Assembly: GCF_020687545.1 (NCBI RefSeq)
Contig: NZ_JAJEQX010000023.1
Location: 1 to 64,000, forward strand
From: Ruminococcus turbiniformis
GTDB lineage: Bacteria > Bacillota > Clostridia > Lachnospirales > Lachnospiraceae
Direction of reading: 5' to 3'
Length of the DNA stretch: 64,000 nt
Part shown: positions 53,957 through 62,235 of the stretch, in pieces
How positions within the stretch are numbered: position 1 is the stretch's first letter
Layout of the letters: each line of letters opens with the position of its first letter
The notes under the pieces: model-generated
Told to the model about the DNA's origin: nothing
Databases searched by the model: none
The model's input: the letters and a program-made list of their open reading frames with translations, nothing else
Made by a program: the position numbers and the translations under genes

Positions 53957-54889
53957 TTACTTCAGGAAGCTCTCAATGATAACCGATTCCGCCTCTTCCT
54001 CGTTCAGTCCGAAGGTGCGCAGCTTCACAAGCTGTTCGTCATTGATTCTGCCGATGGCCGCCTCGTGAATGATCTGAGCGTCCACATGCTTTGCGTCGAT
54101 CTCCGGAATGGAGCTGATCTCCGCATTTCCCATGATGATGGAATCACACTGCACGTGCGCATGGCAGAGATTGCTTCCGATCGCCTTCGGGTGGAAGACC
54201 TGTCTCGACGTTCCTTTTCCGACAGAGCGGGACACAATTCTCGCGGAACTGTTCTCTCCGTTTAATTCCACATCCATGTTGGACACCGCAGTCTGGGCGT
54301 CGTCTGTCATCAGCTTTTCCGTCACAAAGAGCTTCGCATTATCGGCAAGCTCGATATAGTTTTCTCTCTCTGTATGATCTACACCTTTGATCTGCGTCGT
54401 CTCAAGCGTAAATACCGAGTTTTCTCCAACATAGATCTTCGTCACAGGATTGAGCACTTTCTGTCCGGTTCCGTTTCCTTCTGCGTAATGGTTCTCCACA
54501 TATTTGACATTGCAGTCCTTCCCCACATGGAAGGAATGAATGCCGTCGTGGCGGGTCTCAGAACAGCCCTCGCCGTGGATGCCGCAGCCCGCAATGATCG
54601 TCACATCTGCACCGTCCTCGATGTAGAAGTCATTATACACAACGTCAACGCCTTCCTGGGACATAACAACAGGAATATGCACCTGTTCGTCCTTCGCCTC
54701 GCCGCTGATATGGATATCGATTCCCGGCTTGTCCTCCTTCGGCACAATATGAATATGACGGCTGTCCCCGCGGCACACTGCCATGCCGTTGAGCCTTAAG
54801 TTGTATGCTCCCTCCTGCTTAAAACCGTAGGAGTCAATCACTTTCAGCACATCTTCTGTCACCTTGTCAAGATCCGCTTTAAGCTCCAT
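53957..54889 (-). CDS. SufB/SufD-like Fe-S assembly scaffold
   Basis: 310 residues, single SufBD beta-helix core: FYIEDGADVTIIAGCGIHGEG (about 95-115), FHVGKDCNVKYVENHYAEG (about 124-142) and the C-terminal IPEIDAKHVDAQIIHEAAIGRINDEQL with the HEA motif (about 258-284). It is shorter than E. coli SufB or SufD and is the only SufBD here, so it probably forms a homodimer with SufC. A GGGAGG site inside sufC sets the start at 54,889; overlap is 11 bases. Cys in VIIAGCG and in HAQC-like positions could be scaffold ligands. Confidence 0.88.
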   Translation of the reverse strand: MELKADLDKVTEDVLKVIDSYGFKQEGAYNLRLNGMAVCRGDSRHIHIVPKEDKPGIDIHISGEAKDEQVHIPVVMSQEGVDVVYNDFYIEDGADVTIIAGCGIHGEGCSETRHDGIHSFHVGKDCNVKYVENHYAEGNGTGQKVLNPVTKIYVGENSVFTLETTQIKGVDHTERENYIELADNAKLFVTEKLMTDDAQTAVSNMDVELNGENSSARIVSRSVGKGTSRQVFHPKAIGSNLCHAHVQCDSIIMGNAEISSIPEIDAKHVDAQIIHEAAIGRINDEQLVKLRTFGLNEEEAESVIIESFLK

Positions 54890-55625
54890 AGAGTTCACCT
54901 CCCTTTTGTCTCCTGCATTCACAGGAATCCAGTTCCTGTCCGAACAGTGTCGGCATAATCTCCGATGCAGCCCCGATGGATTCAACCTTTCCTCCTGAGA
55001 TCACCATGATGCGGTCCGCCATCTGGATGATTCTCTCCTGATGCGAGATCAGGATCAGGCTCTCCTTTTTCTCCCTGTGAATCTGCTCAAAACGCTTGAT
55101 CAGCATGGAGAAACTCCACAGGTCAATTCCCGCCTCCGGCTCATCGAAGATACAAAGTTTATGCTGCTTTGCCAGAACTGTGGCGATCTCGATCCTCTTC
55201 ATCTCGCCGCCGGACAGCGTAGCGTCCGCCTCTCTGTCAATATACTCCATGGCGCAGAGCCCTACGCTGCTTAACAGATTGCAGCATGTCTTCTCGTCAA
55301 GCGGTTCTCCTGCCGCAAGAGAGAGAAGCCGTCTCACTGTCATTCCTTTAAAACGCGGCGGCTGCTGAAAAGCGAAGCCGATTCCTGCCTTCGCCCGCTC
55401 ATCGATCGTACTTTCTGTAATATCCTGGCCGTCAAGCACAATGCGCCCGCCCGTCGCCCTGTTGATCCCCATCAGAAGCTTGGCAAGCGTGGACTTGCCT
55501 CCTCCATTCGGGCCCGTGATCACAAGCATCTCACCGTCATTTACTGCAAAACTCACATCAGACAAAATCTCTGACTGTTTTCCCTCTTCTACCACATCAT
55601 ATGATAAATGCTCTACCTGTAACAT
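54879..55625 (-). CDS. sufC: SufC-type ABC ATPase
   Basis: 248 residues. Walker A GPNGGGKSTLAK (about 38-49), Q-loop FAFQQPPRF (about 83), signature LSGGEMKRIEIA (about 138) and Walker B LCIFDEPEAGIDLW (about 158) are complete. It powers cluster assembly on the SufBD-like partner encoded just downstream. No sufS, sufU or sufE is adjacent, so this is the two-gene SufC-SufB arrangement known from strict anaerobes and archaea. The promoter may be in the 60 bases after the LysR gene. Confidence 0.92.
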   Translation of the reverse strand: MLQVEHLSYDVVEEGKQSEILSDVSFAVNDGEMLVITGPNGGGKSTLAKLLMGINRATGGRIVLDGQDITESTIDERAKAGIGFAFQQPPRFKGMTVRRLLSLAAGEPLDEKTCCNLLSSVGLCAMEYIDREADATLSGGEMKRIEIATVLAKQHKLCIFDEPEAGIDLWSFSMLIKRFEQIHREKKESLILISHQERIIQMADRIMVISGGKVESIGAASEIMPTLFGQELDSCECRRQKGGELYGA

Positions 55626-55685
55626 CCCGGTCTTTCACTTCCTTCTGTTTGTAATATAATTCTGCACTTCAAAATGCATCTGCCT

Positions 55686-56561
55686 TCACGCGGAAAATCT
55701 CCGGAAGATCTCCCGGTATCTGTCTGCATAAATACTCCCCCGTCTCCAGATAAAGGCGAACTCATGCGACACCGCAAAATCCTGCAGCAAGATCTTCTTT
55801 AACACTCCGTTTTCCAGGTCTTCCCGCACAGCAGCTTCATATAAAAATGTAATACCGCAGCCCGCTTTTGTCAACTCCCGGATCGCCTGGAGACTCCCCA
55901 CTTCCATCGTTTTTCCGAAATCACCGATACTCAGATTATTCGCATCCAGATACCTCTCCAGCACCTCTCTCGTACCGGATCCTTCCTCCCTCAGAAGCAG
56001 ACGCTCCCCAAAGAGATCCTCGATCCGCCGCGGTTCTTTCTCAAATGTATAGTCCGCGCTGCACACTGCAATATAATTCTCATCCGAATATTTCTGATAA
56101 TCATATTCGTTCTTCTTAAAAAAGCCCTCCACAAAGGCAAAATCAATCGCGCCTTCGTCCAGCCGTTTCAGAAGTTCCTGCGTGTTGTCCACAATCATGT
56201 GAATGCCCGTGTCCGGATAGTCCGACAGATACTTTCTCAGTATCTTCCCCATCAGCACATCCCCTATCGTTTTCGTCGCGCCGAAACGGATCTCCGACTC
56301 TTCCTCGGCATTCTGCATCTCATTCTGCATGGAAAGTTCGTCGTGCATCATCGTCAGCGACGCATTCCGCAGAATCTCCCCCGCCCCGGTGAGCTTTAAC
56401 TTCTTTCCCTCATACCGGAAAAGCTTCGTATTGTAATGCTTTTCCAGGAAACGGATATGCTGCGACACCGCAGGCTGTGTAATATTCAGTTTTTCAGACG
56501 CTCTTGTGAAATTCATGCACTGACATACTGCAAGAAATGTCTCCATTCTGAAATCAAGCAT
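55686..56561 (-). CDS. LysR-family regulator
   Basis: 291 residues. The N-terminal winged helix has TRASEKLNITQPAVSQHIRFLE (about 18-39); the ligand-binding domain has EIRFGATKTIGDVLMG (about 89) and an LLLREEGSGTREVLER phosphate/sulfate-type loop (about 167-182), which resembles CysB/CysL-type regulators. GGGGAGAGG precedes the ATG. It is divergent from the YeiH-type exporter and probably controls it through the inverted repeat at 56,691. Confidence 0.9.
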   Translation of the reverse strand: MLDFRMETFLAVCQCMNFTRASEKLNITQPAVSQHIRFLEKHYNTKLFRYEGKKLKLTGAGEILRNASLTMMHDELSMQNEMQNAEEESEIRFGATKTIGDVLMGKILRKYLSDYPDTGIHMIVDNTQELLKRLDEGAIDFAFVEGFFKKNEYDYQKYSDENYIAVCSADYTFEKEPRRIEDLFGERLLLREEGSGTREVLERYLDANNLSIGDFGKTMEVGSLQAIRELTKAGCGITFLYEAAVREDLENGVLKKILLQDFAVSHEFAFIWRRGSIYADRYREIFRRFSA

Positions 56562-56690
56562 GTTCCTCTCCCCTTATCACGACGACACACTCGTTTTCCA
56601 CTGTCTGATCCCGGGCGGAGTCTCATATGAAATCTCCGCCCAAATCTATTACTTAACTACTCCCTGAGCTCAATCATAACATATATTTAT

Positions 56691-56722
56691 CATAAAATAA
56701 ATATTAATAATTTTATTTTATG
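56691..56722. promoter_or_regulatory. LysR-type operator between lysR and yeiH genes
   Basis: CATAAAATAAA, 10 bases, TTTATTTTATG: a perfect inverted repeat with 11-base arms in the 228-base divergent gap. The half-site size and spacing fit a LysR-type dimer site (T-N11-A core). It lies 68 bases before the yeiH start. Confidence 0.6.
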
Positions 56723-56789
56723 TATTTTTTATGATATCTTATATCCCGAAGGAAATCACTGGAAGAGTTCAAAACGGAGGGAAACTATC

Positions 56790-57797
56790 ATGAATTTTAT
56801 CAAGAACAACGGAGCCGGTCTTCTTCTCTGCCTGGCCATTGCTGTGCCGTCCTGGCTGCTCGGTCAGGCTGTGCCTGTCATCGGTGGGCCTGTGTTCGCC
56901 ATCCTGATCGGTATGATCGTCACTCTGGCGCTCACAAAAAAAGAGCCGTTTACAGCCGGCATCAACTATACATCGAAAAAGATACTGCAGGCAGCCGTCG
57001 TATTTCTCGGATTCGGAATGAATCTGACCGAGATACTGGCAAAGGGAAAGCAGTCTCTTCCCATTATCATTTCGACAATCGCGACATCGCTGATCATCGC
57101 CTATATCCTTTTTAAGGCGTTAAAGCTTCGGACAAACAATGCGATTCTCGTCGGCGTGGGGTCGTCCATCTGCGGCGGAAGCGCCATCGCCGCGACAGCA
57201 CCGGTAATCAAAGCGTCCGATGAGGAGGTAGCGCAGTCCATATCTGTCATCTTTCTTTTCAATGTACTGGCCGCGCTGATCTTCCCCACACTCGGCGGAA
57301 TGCTCGGCTTAAGCAATGAAGGGTTCGGACTTTTCGCGGGAACCGCGATCAATGACACCTCGTCTGTAACCGCGGCCGCCACAGCCTGGGACGGCATTCA
57401 CGGAAGCAATACGCTGGAATCCGCTGCTATCGTAAAAATGACAAGAACACTTGCGATCATTCCGATCACACTGGTCCTTGCCATTTACCGGGGAAAGAAA
57501 GCAGACAAATCGCAGGGCGGCGACTTCAGCCTGAAGAAGTCATTCCCGTTCTTTGTCCTGTTCTTTGTCCTTGCATCTGTTGTGACGACTGTGTTCCAGC
57601 TCCCGGACGCTGTGACAGATCCGTTCAAGACACTGAGCAAATTCCTCATTGTCATGGCCATGGCAGCCATCGGCCTGAACACAAATATCGTCAAGCTCAT
57701 CCGCACAGGCGGAAAACCGATCTTCACCGGATTCTGCTGCTGGCTGGGAATCTCCCTTGTCAGTCTCGGGATGCAGCATATACTGGGAATATGGTAA
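56790..57797 (+). CDS. yeiH: YeiH-family putative sulfate/anion exporter
   Basis: 335 residues with about ten membrane segments. [31 protein letters not shown] (about 121-151) and [17 protein letters not shown] (about 188) are the signature of the UPF0324 family. Relatives next to LysR genes have been linked to sulfate, sulfite or taurine-derived anion efflux; the substrate here is inferred. GGAGG precedes the ATG. Confidence 0.9.
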   Translation: MNFIKNNGAGLLLCLAIAVPSWLLGQAVPVIGGPVFAILIGMIVTLALTKKEPFTAGINYTSKKILQAAVVFLGFGMNLTEILAKGKQSLPIIISTIATSLIIAYILFKALKLRTNNAILVGVGSSICGGSAIAATAPVIKASDEEVAQSISVIFLFNVLAALIFPTLGGMLGLSNEGFGLFAGTAINDTSSVTAAATAWDGIHGSNTLESAAIVKMTRTLAIIPITLVLAIYRGKKADKSQGGDFSLKKSFPFFVLFFVLASVVTTVFQLPDAVTDPFKTLSKFLIVMAMAAIGLNTNIVKLIRTGGKPIFTGFCCWLGISLVSLGMQHILGIW

Positions 57798-57800
57798 AAA

Positions 57801-57845
57801 AACAGCAGAGCCAGACCGTTTTTCAGGTATGGCTCTGCTGTTTTT
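57801..57845. terminator. Strong terminator after yeiH
   Basis: ACAGCAGAGCCA pairs with TGGCTCTGCTGT (12 base pairs) around a 16-base loop, followed by TTTTT on the plus strand. A run of A before it gives a T-run on the minus strand too, so it can also end the aminotransferase transcript. Confidence 0.9.
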
Positions 57846-57903
57846 CTGTAATTGATTTCAGTTATATTGAATCCTGCTATATCCTGCCTGATACCGCTGT
57901 GCT

Positions 57904-59190
57904 CTACAGATTGCCAAGCAGTTTGTCAATGCTCACAAGCTTCACACTGAGCACGAAAATATCTGTCGCAACCGCCAGCTCCTCCGGAGTCGGATAGGAC
58001 GGAGCGATACGGATGTTGCTGTCGTGCGGGTCTTTCCCATATGGGAACGTCGCTCCGGCACCGGTCATAACAAGCCCTGCCTCTTTTGCCTTCGCCACAA
58101 TCGCCTTTGCGCAGCCGTCCATGGCGTCAAAGGAGATAAAGTATCCGCCCAGCGGTTTGATCCAGGAACCGATCTCCAGACCGCCCAGTTCTTTCTCAAG
58201 CACATCGATAACCGCCTCAAATTTCGGGCGCATGATATCTGCATGTTTCTTCATATGCTCCACGATTCCATGCACATCCTTAAAGAAACGCACATGACGG
58301 AGCTGGTTTACCTTATCATGTCCGATCGTCTGCACTTTCATCATGCCGCGGATCTCATTGAGGTTCGCCTCCGAAGCTGCCAGCGCCGCGATTCCGGATC
58401 CCGGGAAGCTGATCTTGGATGTGGAGGAAAACTTGTATACCATATCCGGATTGCCCGCTTTCTTGCACTCGGACAGAATCTCGATCAGATAATCCTGCTT
58501 ATCCTCATACAGATGGTGAACGCAGTATGCGTTATCCCAGTAGATACGGAAGTCTTCCGCCGCCGGCTTTAAATTTGCAAAGCGGTATACTGTTTCATCG
58601 GAGTAAGTAATCCCCTGCGGATTGGAATATTTCGGCACACACCAGATTCCCTTGACGGACGCGTCTTCGCTGACAAGCTTCTCCACCATGTCCATGTCCG
58701 GACCTGTGGGAGTCATGGGAACATTAATCATCTCGATTCCGAAATGTTCTGTAATCGCAAAGTGTCTGTCATATCCCGGAACCGGACAGAGAAATTTCAC
58801 TTTGTCCAGCTTGCACCACGGAGTGCTGCCGAGTACGCCGTGCGTCATCGAACGCGCCACAGTATCATACATCACATTCAGACTGGAGTTTCCGAAAATG
58901 ACCACGTTGTCCTTCGGCACTTCCATCATATCCGCCAGAAGCTGTTTTGCCTCTGCGATTCCGTCAAGGCCGCCGTAGTTTCTGCAGTCCACACCGTCCT
59001 CGCATATAAGGTCAACGCCGCTGTGCAGTACGTCCATCATCCCCATGGAAAGGTTCAGCTGCTCTGCAGACGGTTTTCCGCGGGACATGTCAAGCTTGAG
59101 GCCTTTTGCTTTCACCTCTTCAAAACGGGCCTCCAGGCCGCTTTTCAGTTCCAATAATTCTTCTCTGCTCAAATCTTTATACGCAGTCAT
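57904..59190 (-). CDS. Class I aminotransferase (aspartate-type, MocR-related branch)
   Basis: 428 residues. LDMSRGKPSAEQL (about 33) near the N-terminus, NYGGLDGIAEAK, VPKYSNPQGITYS (about 192-204), YWDNAYCVHHL (PLP-ring Asp, about 219) and YKFSSTSKISFPGSG with the PLP lysine (about 253) match the aspartate aminotransferase subgroup Ic. It probably moves amino groups between aspartate and 2-oxoglutarate. GGAGG lies 9 bases before the ATG. Confidence 0.92.
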   Translation of the reverse strand: MTAYKDLSREELLELKSGLEARFEEVKAKGLKLDMSRGKPSAEQLNLSMGMMDVLHSGVDLICEDGVDCRNYGGLDGIAEAKQLLADMMEVPKDNVVIFGNSSLNVMYDTVARSMTHGVLGSTPWCKLDKVKFLCPVPGYDRHFAITEHFGIEMINVPMTPTGPDMDMVEKLVSEDASVKGIWCVPKYSNPQGITYSDETVYRFANLKPAAEDFRIYWDNAYCVHHLYEDKQDYLIEILSECKKAGNPDMVYKFSSTSKISFPGSGIAALAASEANLNEIRGMMKVQTIGHDKVNQLRHVRFFKDVHGIVEHMKKHADIMRPKFEAVIDVLEKELGGLEIGSWIKPLGGYFISFDAMDGCAKAIVAKAKEAGLVMTGAGATFPYGKDPHDSNIRIAPSYPTPEELAVATDIFVLSVKLVSIDKLLGNL

Positions 59191-59237
59191 TGCAGGAATC
59201 CTCCACTCTTTCTCTGATTTTTTTGTCGCTGAATGCT

Positions 59238-59266
59238 ATTGTATATAATTCTTGATGGTTCGTCAA
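59238..59266 (-). promoter_or_regulatory. Aminotransferase promoter
   Basis: Minus strand TTGACG (59,261-59,266), 17 bases, TACAAT (59,238-59,243), about 50 bases before the start. The rest of the gap (59,267-59,362) holds a TGCATG/CATGCA stem of 6 bases near 59,336 that may end the dehydrogenase transcript. Confidence 0.75.
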
Positions 59267-59362
59267 TGCTTTCCTGCATTTTTTATCGAAAAAGCGGGGA
59301 TTTTTTCCATTCGCGTCCTTGTTTTTGAAGTTTTGCATGCTTTTTCATGCATTTTCCCCTTT

Positions 59363-60415
59363 TCAGTTCCCATTTATCCTGATGACCGCCTTCACAATAT
59401 CCGCCTTTCTGCTGACGCTCTGGTCCATCGCCTCCTGCACGTCGTCCAGATCGAAGATATCCGTCACGATCCCTTTCAGGTTCACCTTGCCGGACGCAAC
59501 CGCGTCGATCGCCATCGGATAAATGTGCCTGTAGCGGAATACCGATTTCAGCGTAATCTCTTTGTCAAGTATCATGCTTGTCGGAAGGTTCATATCCCCG
59601 CTCTTGCTGTATCCGACAAGAACGATCGTGGAGCCTTTCTTCGCGATGTGTACCGCCTGCCGTGCGGTGGCTTCCGATCCTGCCGTCTCGATCACAAGAT
59701 CCGCCCCGCTTCCCTTTGTAAGCTCCCGGATTCTCGCCTCAACATCTTCGGTTCCTCCGTTGATGACTCCTGTCGCGCCCAGTTCCATCGCCTTCGCAAG
59801 GCGTTTCTCCATAAGATCAACCACGTAGACTTCCGAAACGCCTCTCGCCTTCAACGCCATCATGGATACAAGCCCGATACATCCCGCGCCCATAACGACC
59901 GCCTTCTGACCGAGATGAGCGTCTCCCTGAATGGCCGCGTGAAATCCGACAGCCAGAGGCTCGATCAGCGCTCCTTCCAGCGTGCTTACATTGTCCGGCA
60001 GCTTAAAACACAGATCCGCCTCGTGAGCCACATACTCCTGAAACACTCCGTCCACAGGCGGTGTCGCAAAAAAGACCACGTCCGGGCAGAGATTATACCG
60101 CCCCGTTCTGCAGAACTCGCAGTGTCCGCATGTCTTTCCCGGTTCAAGGGCCACTCTGTCGCCCACTTTCAGATGCTTTACACCTTTGCCGACTTCCACG
60201 ACTGTACCGCCCGGCTCATGCCCCAGGACAAAAGGCGGCTCCACCACATAATCTCCAATCGCTCCGGTCTCATAGTAGTGAAGATCACTTCCGCAGATTC
60301 CGACGTACTCAAGCTTCACAAGCACTTCGTTCTCCTTCGGGACCGGAATCTCTCTCTCCTCAAATCCCATCTTCCCGATGCCGAGCATAACAGCTGTCTT
60401 CATCTTTCCGTCCAT
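59363..60415 (-). CDS. Zinc-dependent polyol dehydrogenase (sorbitol/xylitol type)
   Basis: 350 residues, medium-chain dehydrogenase. Catalytic zinc site CGSDLHYYETG (about 41) and GHEPGGTVVEVG (about 68), structural zinc cysteines CGHCEFCRTGRYNLC (about 96-110), and cofactor motif GAGCIGLVSMMALK (about 171). Family members oxidise sorbitol, xylitol or L-iditol with NAD. AGGAG lies 7 bases before the ATG. Its promoter lies inside the 3' end of the ROK gene, overlapped by a likely ROK operator. Confidence 0.9.
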   Translation of the reverse strand: MDGKMKTAVMLGIGKMGFEEREIPVPKENEVLVKLEYVGICGSDLHYYETGAIGDYVVEPPFVLGHEPGGTVVEVGKGVKHLKVGDRVALEPGKTCGHCEFCRTGRYNLCPDVVFFATPPVDGVFQEYVAHEADLCFKLPDNVSTLEGALIEPLAVGFHAAIQGDAHLGQKAVVMGAGCIGLVSMMALKARGVSEVYVVDLMEKRLAKAMELGATGVINGGTEDVEARIRELTKGSGADLVIETAGSEATARQAVHIAKKGSTIVLVGYSKSGDMNLPTSMILDKEITLKSVFRYRHIYPMAIDAVASGKVNLKGIVTDIFDLDDVQEAMDQSVSRKADIVKAVIRINGN

Positions 60416-60430
60416 TTCGCGTCTCCTTTT

Positions 60431-60468
60431 CTAATTACTTTTATTAAATATTTTATAAATGTAATTAG
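60431..60468 (-). promoter_or_regulatory. Candidate ROK operator
   Basis: CTAATTAC and GTAATTAG form a perfect 8-base inverted repeat separated by a 22-base AT-rich core (itself TTTATAAAATATTTAATAAA-like). It covers the predicted start site of the dehydrogenase gene and reaches into the last codon of the ROK gene. Occupancy would block the promoter at 60,469. Confidence 0.6.
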
Positions 60469-61640
60469 ATTATTGCACCGGGAAGATATTTTGTCAATAT
60501 GGAATCCGTAAATAAAAGCGCTGCCCCGTATGCTGATGCATTGTACTTATATCTCCCCGTATACAAATAGGAAGTATCCACGTCGTAGTTATTGTATTTC
60601 ATAATTTTTCTCGAAAGATCCGGCATAAATTCATCAAGATAACCGCCCACATATCCGCCCAGCACAATGCGGCAGTCAAAAATCATCCGCAGATTCGTGA
60701 CCGATACAGCAAGATCGTCAAGGTACCGGTCCCACACTTTCCGCGCGCTGTCCTCCCCCTGCCTGACTCTGTCAAAAAACTCCTCCAGGCTGCTGCCCGC
60801 GTCATTCTGCAGGACAAGCGCCGAACAGTATGCATCCATACAGCCCTTCTTTCCGCAGTAACATCTCTTTCCGTCTTTTGCAATCACCATATGACCGAAC
60901 TCGGCGCTTTTAAAATTCTCGCCCTCGTACATCCTTCCTCCGTAACAGATGGCACCGCCTACAGTATTGCTTAAGGACAGGTAAACCGCATTCTGATTTT
61001 CCTCTTCCCCGTTTCCTGTTCTCTCTTTCTGAACGATGCTCCCCAGTTCCGCGAAAGCCGCACTGCTGGCATCATTGATCACATCATACGGAACTCCCAG
61101 CCGGTCGCCCGCCTGACGGAATGTTACGTTTCTCACGCGAAGAACATGGGAATACAGAAGAAGCTTCTGGTCTCTGTCAACAATCCCCGGCAGGGAAAAT
61201 CCGACGCCTGCGATCTTCTCCCTCTCCACTCCCGCGCGGCTGATAAAACCGGATACCTGTTCTGAGAGACATTCATAATAGGAAGTACTGTCCTCAAAGG
61301 GAGTTCTCACTCTCTCGGACGCCATAATCTCCTTCCTCGCATTCGCCATCACCATCGTGATGTGATTGCTTGTAAGATCGACTCCCACCGCATACCCCGC
61401 ATCTCTGCGGATGGAGAGCGCCTTCGCCCTGCGCCCTCCGGTGGACTCATACTCGCCTTCTTCCTCCACAAGCCCTGCCTCCGTCAGCTCCCTGACATTC
61501 TGAAGAGTGGTCGGCATGCTTAAGTTAAGACATGAGGCGATCTCCGTCTTTGACGTACTCCCGCTGCGTGAGATAAATCTGGCAATCCTGATTCTGTTGC
61601 TGAGTTTCGGCTCTGTTCCCTTTCCGGAATATCGTTTCAT
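60465..61640 (-). CDS. ROK-family transcriptional regulator
   Basis: 391 residues. An N-terminal winged helix (NRIRIARFISRSGSTSKTEIASCLNLSMPTT in two parts, about 16-46) is followed by a ROK domain with VGVDLTSNHITMVMA (about 89), GVGFSLPGIVD (about 148), and the zinc motif CYCGKKGCMDAYCS (about 258). As in NagC/XylR it likely binds a sugar or polyol and represses the dehydrogenase. GGAGG precedes the ATG. Confidence 0.92.
   Translation of the reverse strand: MKRYSGKGTEPKLSNRIRIARFISRSGSTSKTEIASCLNLSMPTTLQNVRELTEAGLVEEEGEYESTGGRRAKALSIRRDAGYAVGVDLTSNHITMVMANARKEIMASERVRTPFEDSTSYYECLSEQVSGFISRAGVEREKIAGVGFSLPGIVDRDQKLLLYSHVLRVRNVTFRQAGDRLGVPYDVINDASSAAFAELGSIVQKERTGNGEEENQNAVYLSLSNTVGGAICYGGRMYEGENFKSAEFGHMVIAKDGKRCYCGKKGCMDAYCSALVLQNDAGSSLEEFFDRVRQGEDSARKVWDRYLDDLAVSVTNLRMIFDCRIVLGGYVGGYLDEFMPDLSRKIMKYNNYDVDTSYLYTGRYKYNASAYGAALLFTDSILTKYLPGAII
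60469..60497 (-). promoter_or_regulatory. Polyol dehydrogenase promoter within the ROK gene end
   Basis: Minus strand TTGACA (60,492-60,497), 17 bases, AATAAT (60,469-60,474). The operator-like inverted repeat begins immediately downstream. Confidence 0.7.
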
Positions 61641-61674
61641 CGTGTCCCTCCGTTTTCCGTCTTTTATAAAAGCA

Positions 61675-61703
61675 ATTATATAACGCTTTCCGAATCCTGT
61701 AAA
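61675..61703 (-). promoter_or_regulatory. ROK gene promoter within the marR 3' end
   Basis: Minus strand TTTACA (61,698-61,703), 17 bases, TATAAT (61,675-61,680), about 35 bases before the ROK ATG. Confidence 0.65.
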
Positions 61704-62125
61704 CGAAGATTGCCGAGCACTTTTTCCAGTCCGGCACAGAGCTTTTTCGTCTCTTCATCCGGAATCCCTCTGCACATCCTCTCCTCCAGATTCCGGAATC
61801 CCTCCTGAATCTGTTCTGACTTCTGTCTGCCGGCCTCCGTCAGACAGATTCGGTAGGAGCGCCGGTTTTCCAGATCTCTTCTTCTTTGAATCAATCCCAT
61901 TTTCTCCAGCTTATCCAGCACTCTCGACATTGTCGTAACATCGAGAAGACAGCCGTCCGCCACCTCCCGCTGCGTCACTCCGTCGTGTTCCTCAAGATAC
62001 TTAAGGATTCTCGCCTGTCCCTGTCCGGGGGTAAGTCCGTTTTCGGTGAGAAGCTTCTGCACTTCCTTTCTCTTTCTCAGTTCAATCTCAAAAAGGATCT
62101 CTCGGAATCTCTGCTTTTCTGTCAT
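61676..62125 (-). CDS. MarR-family regulator
   Basis: About 149 residues. The winged helix spans GQARILKYLEEHDGVTQREVADGCLLDVTTMSRVLDKLEKMGLIQRRRD in several parts (about 36-83), with the usual LENRRSYRICLTEAG wing. The ATG at 62,125 has AGGAG 9 bases upstream; an ATG 42 bases earlier is possible. It lies just downstream of an ABC exporter and probably controls it in response to a small molecule or drug. Confidence 0.88.
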   Translation of the reverse strand: MTEKQRFREILFEIELRKRKEVQKLLTENGLTPGQGQARILKYLEEHDGVTQREVADGCLLDVTTMSRVLDKLEKMGLIQRRRDLENRRSYRICLTEAGRQKSEQIQEGFRNLEERMCRGIPDEETKKLCAGLEKVLGNLRLQDSESVI

Positions 62126-62197
62126 TTCTTCCATCTCCTGCTTTTTCTTTTCTGTTTTCCGGAACAAATCAGTTTATTTTCGCCCGCCTTATCTGCT

Positions 62198-62235
62198 CAG
62201 TCCAGTTCATACGTTTCAGTCCAGTTCATACATTC
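62198..62235. repeat. 19-base tandem duplication at the ABC gene stop
   Basis: The unit TCAGTCCAGTTCATACGTT occurs twice in a row, the second copy imperfect at the end. On the minus strand it repeats the last codons and stop of the ABC gene (YELD-stop), leaving a non-coding copy after the real stop at 62,216. Confidence 0.8.

Noticed and set aside
59252..60511. Long plus-strand open frame of about 419 codons
   Set aside because: It is antisense to the polyol dehydrogenase, which has complete zinc and NAD motifs; the translated antisense product has no recognisable domain.
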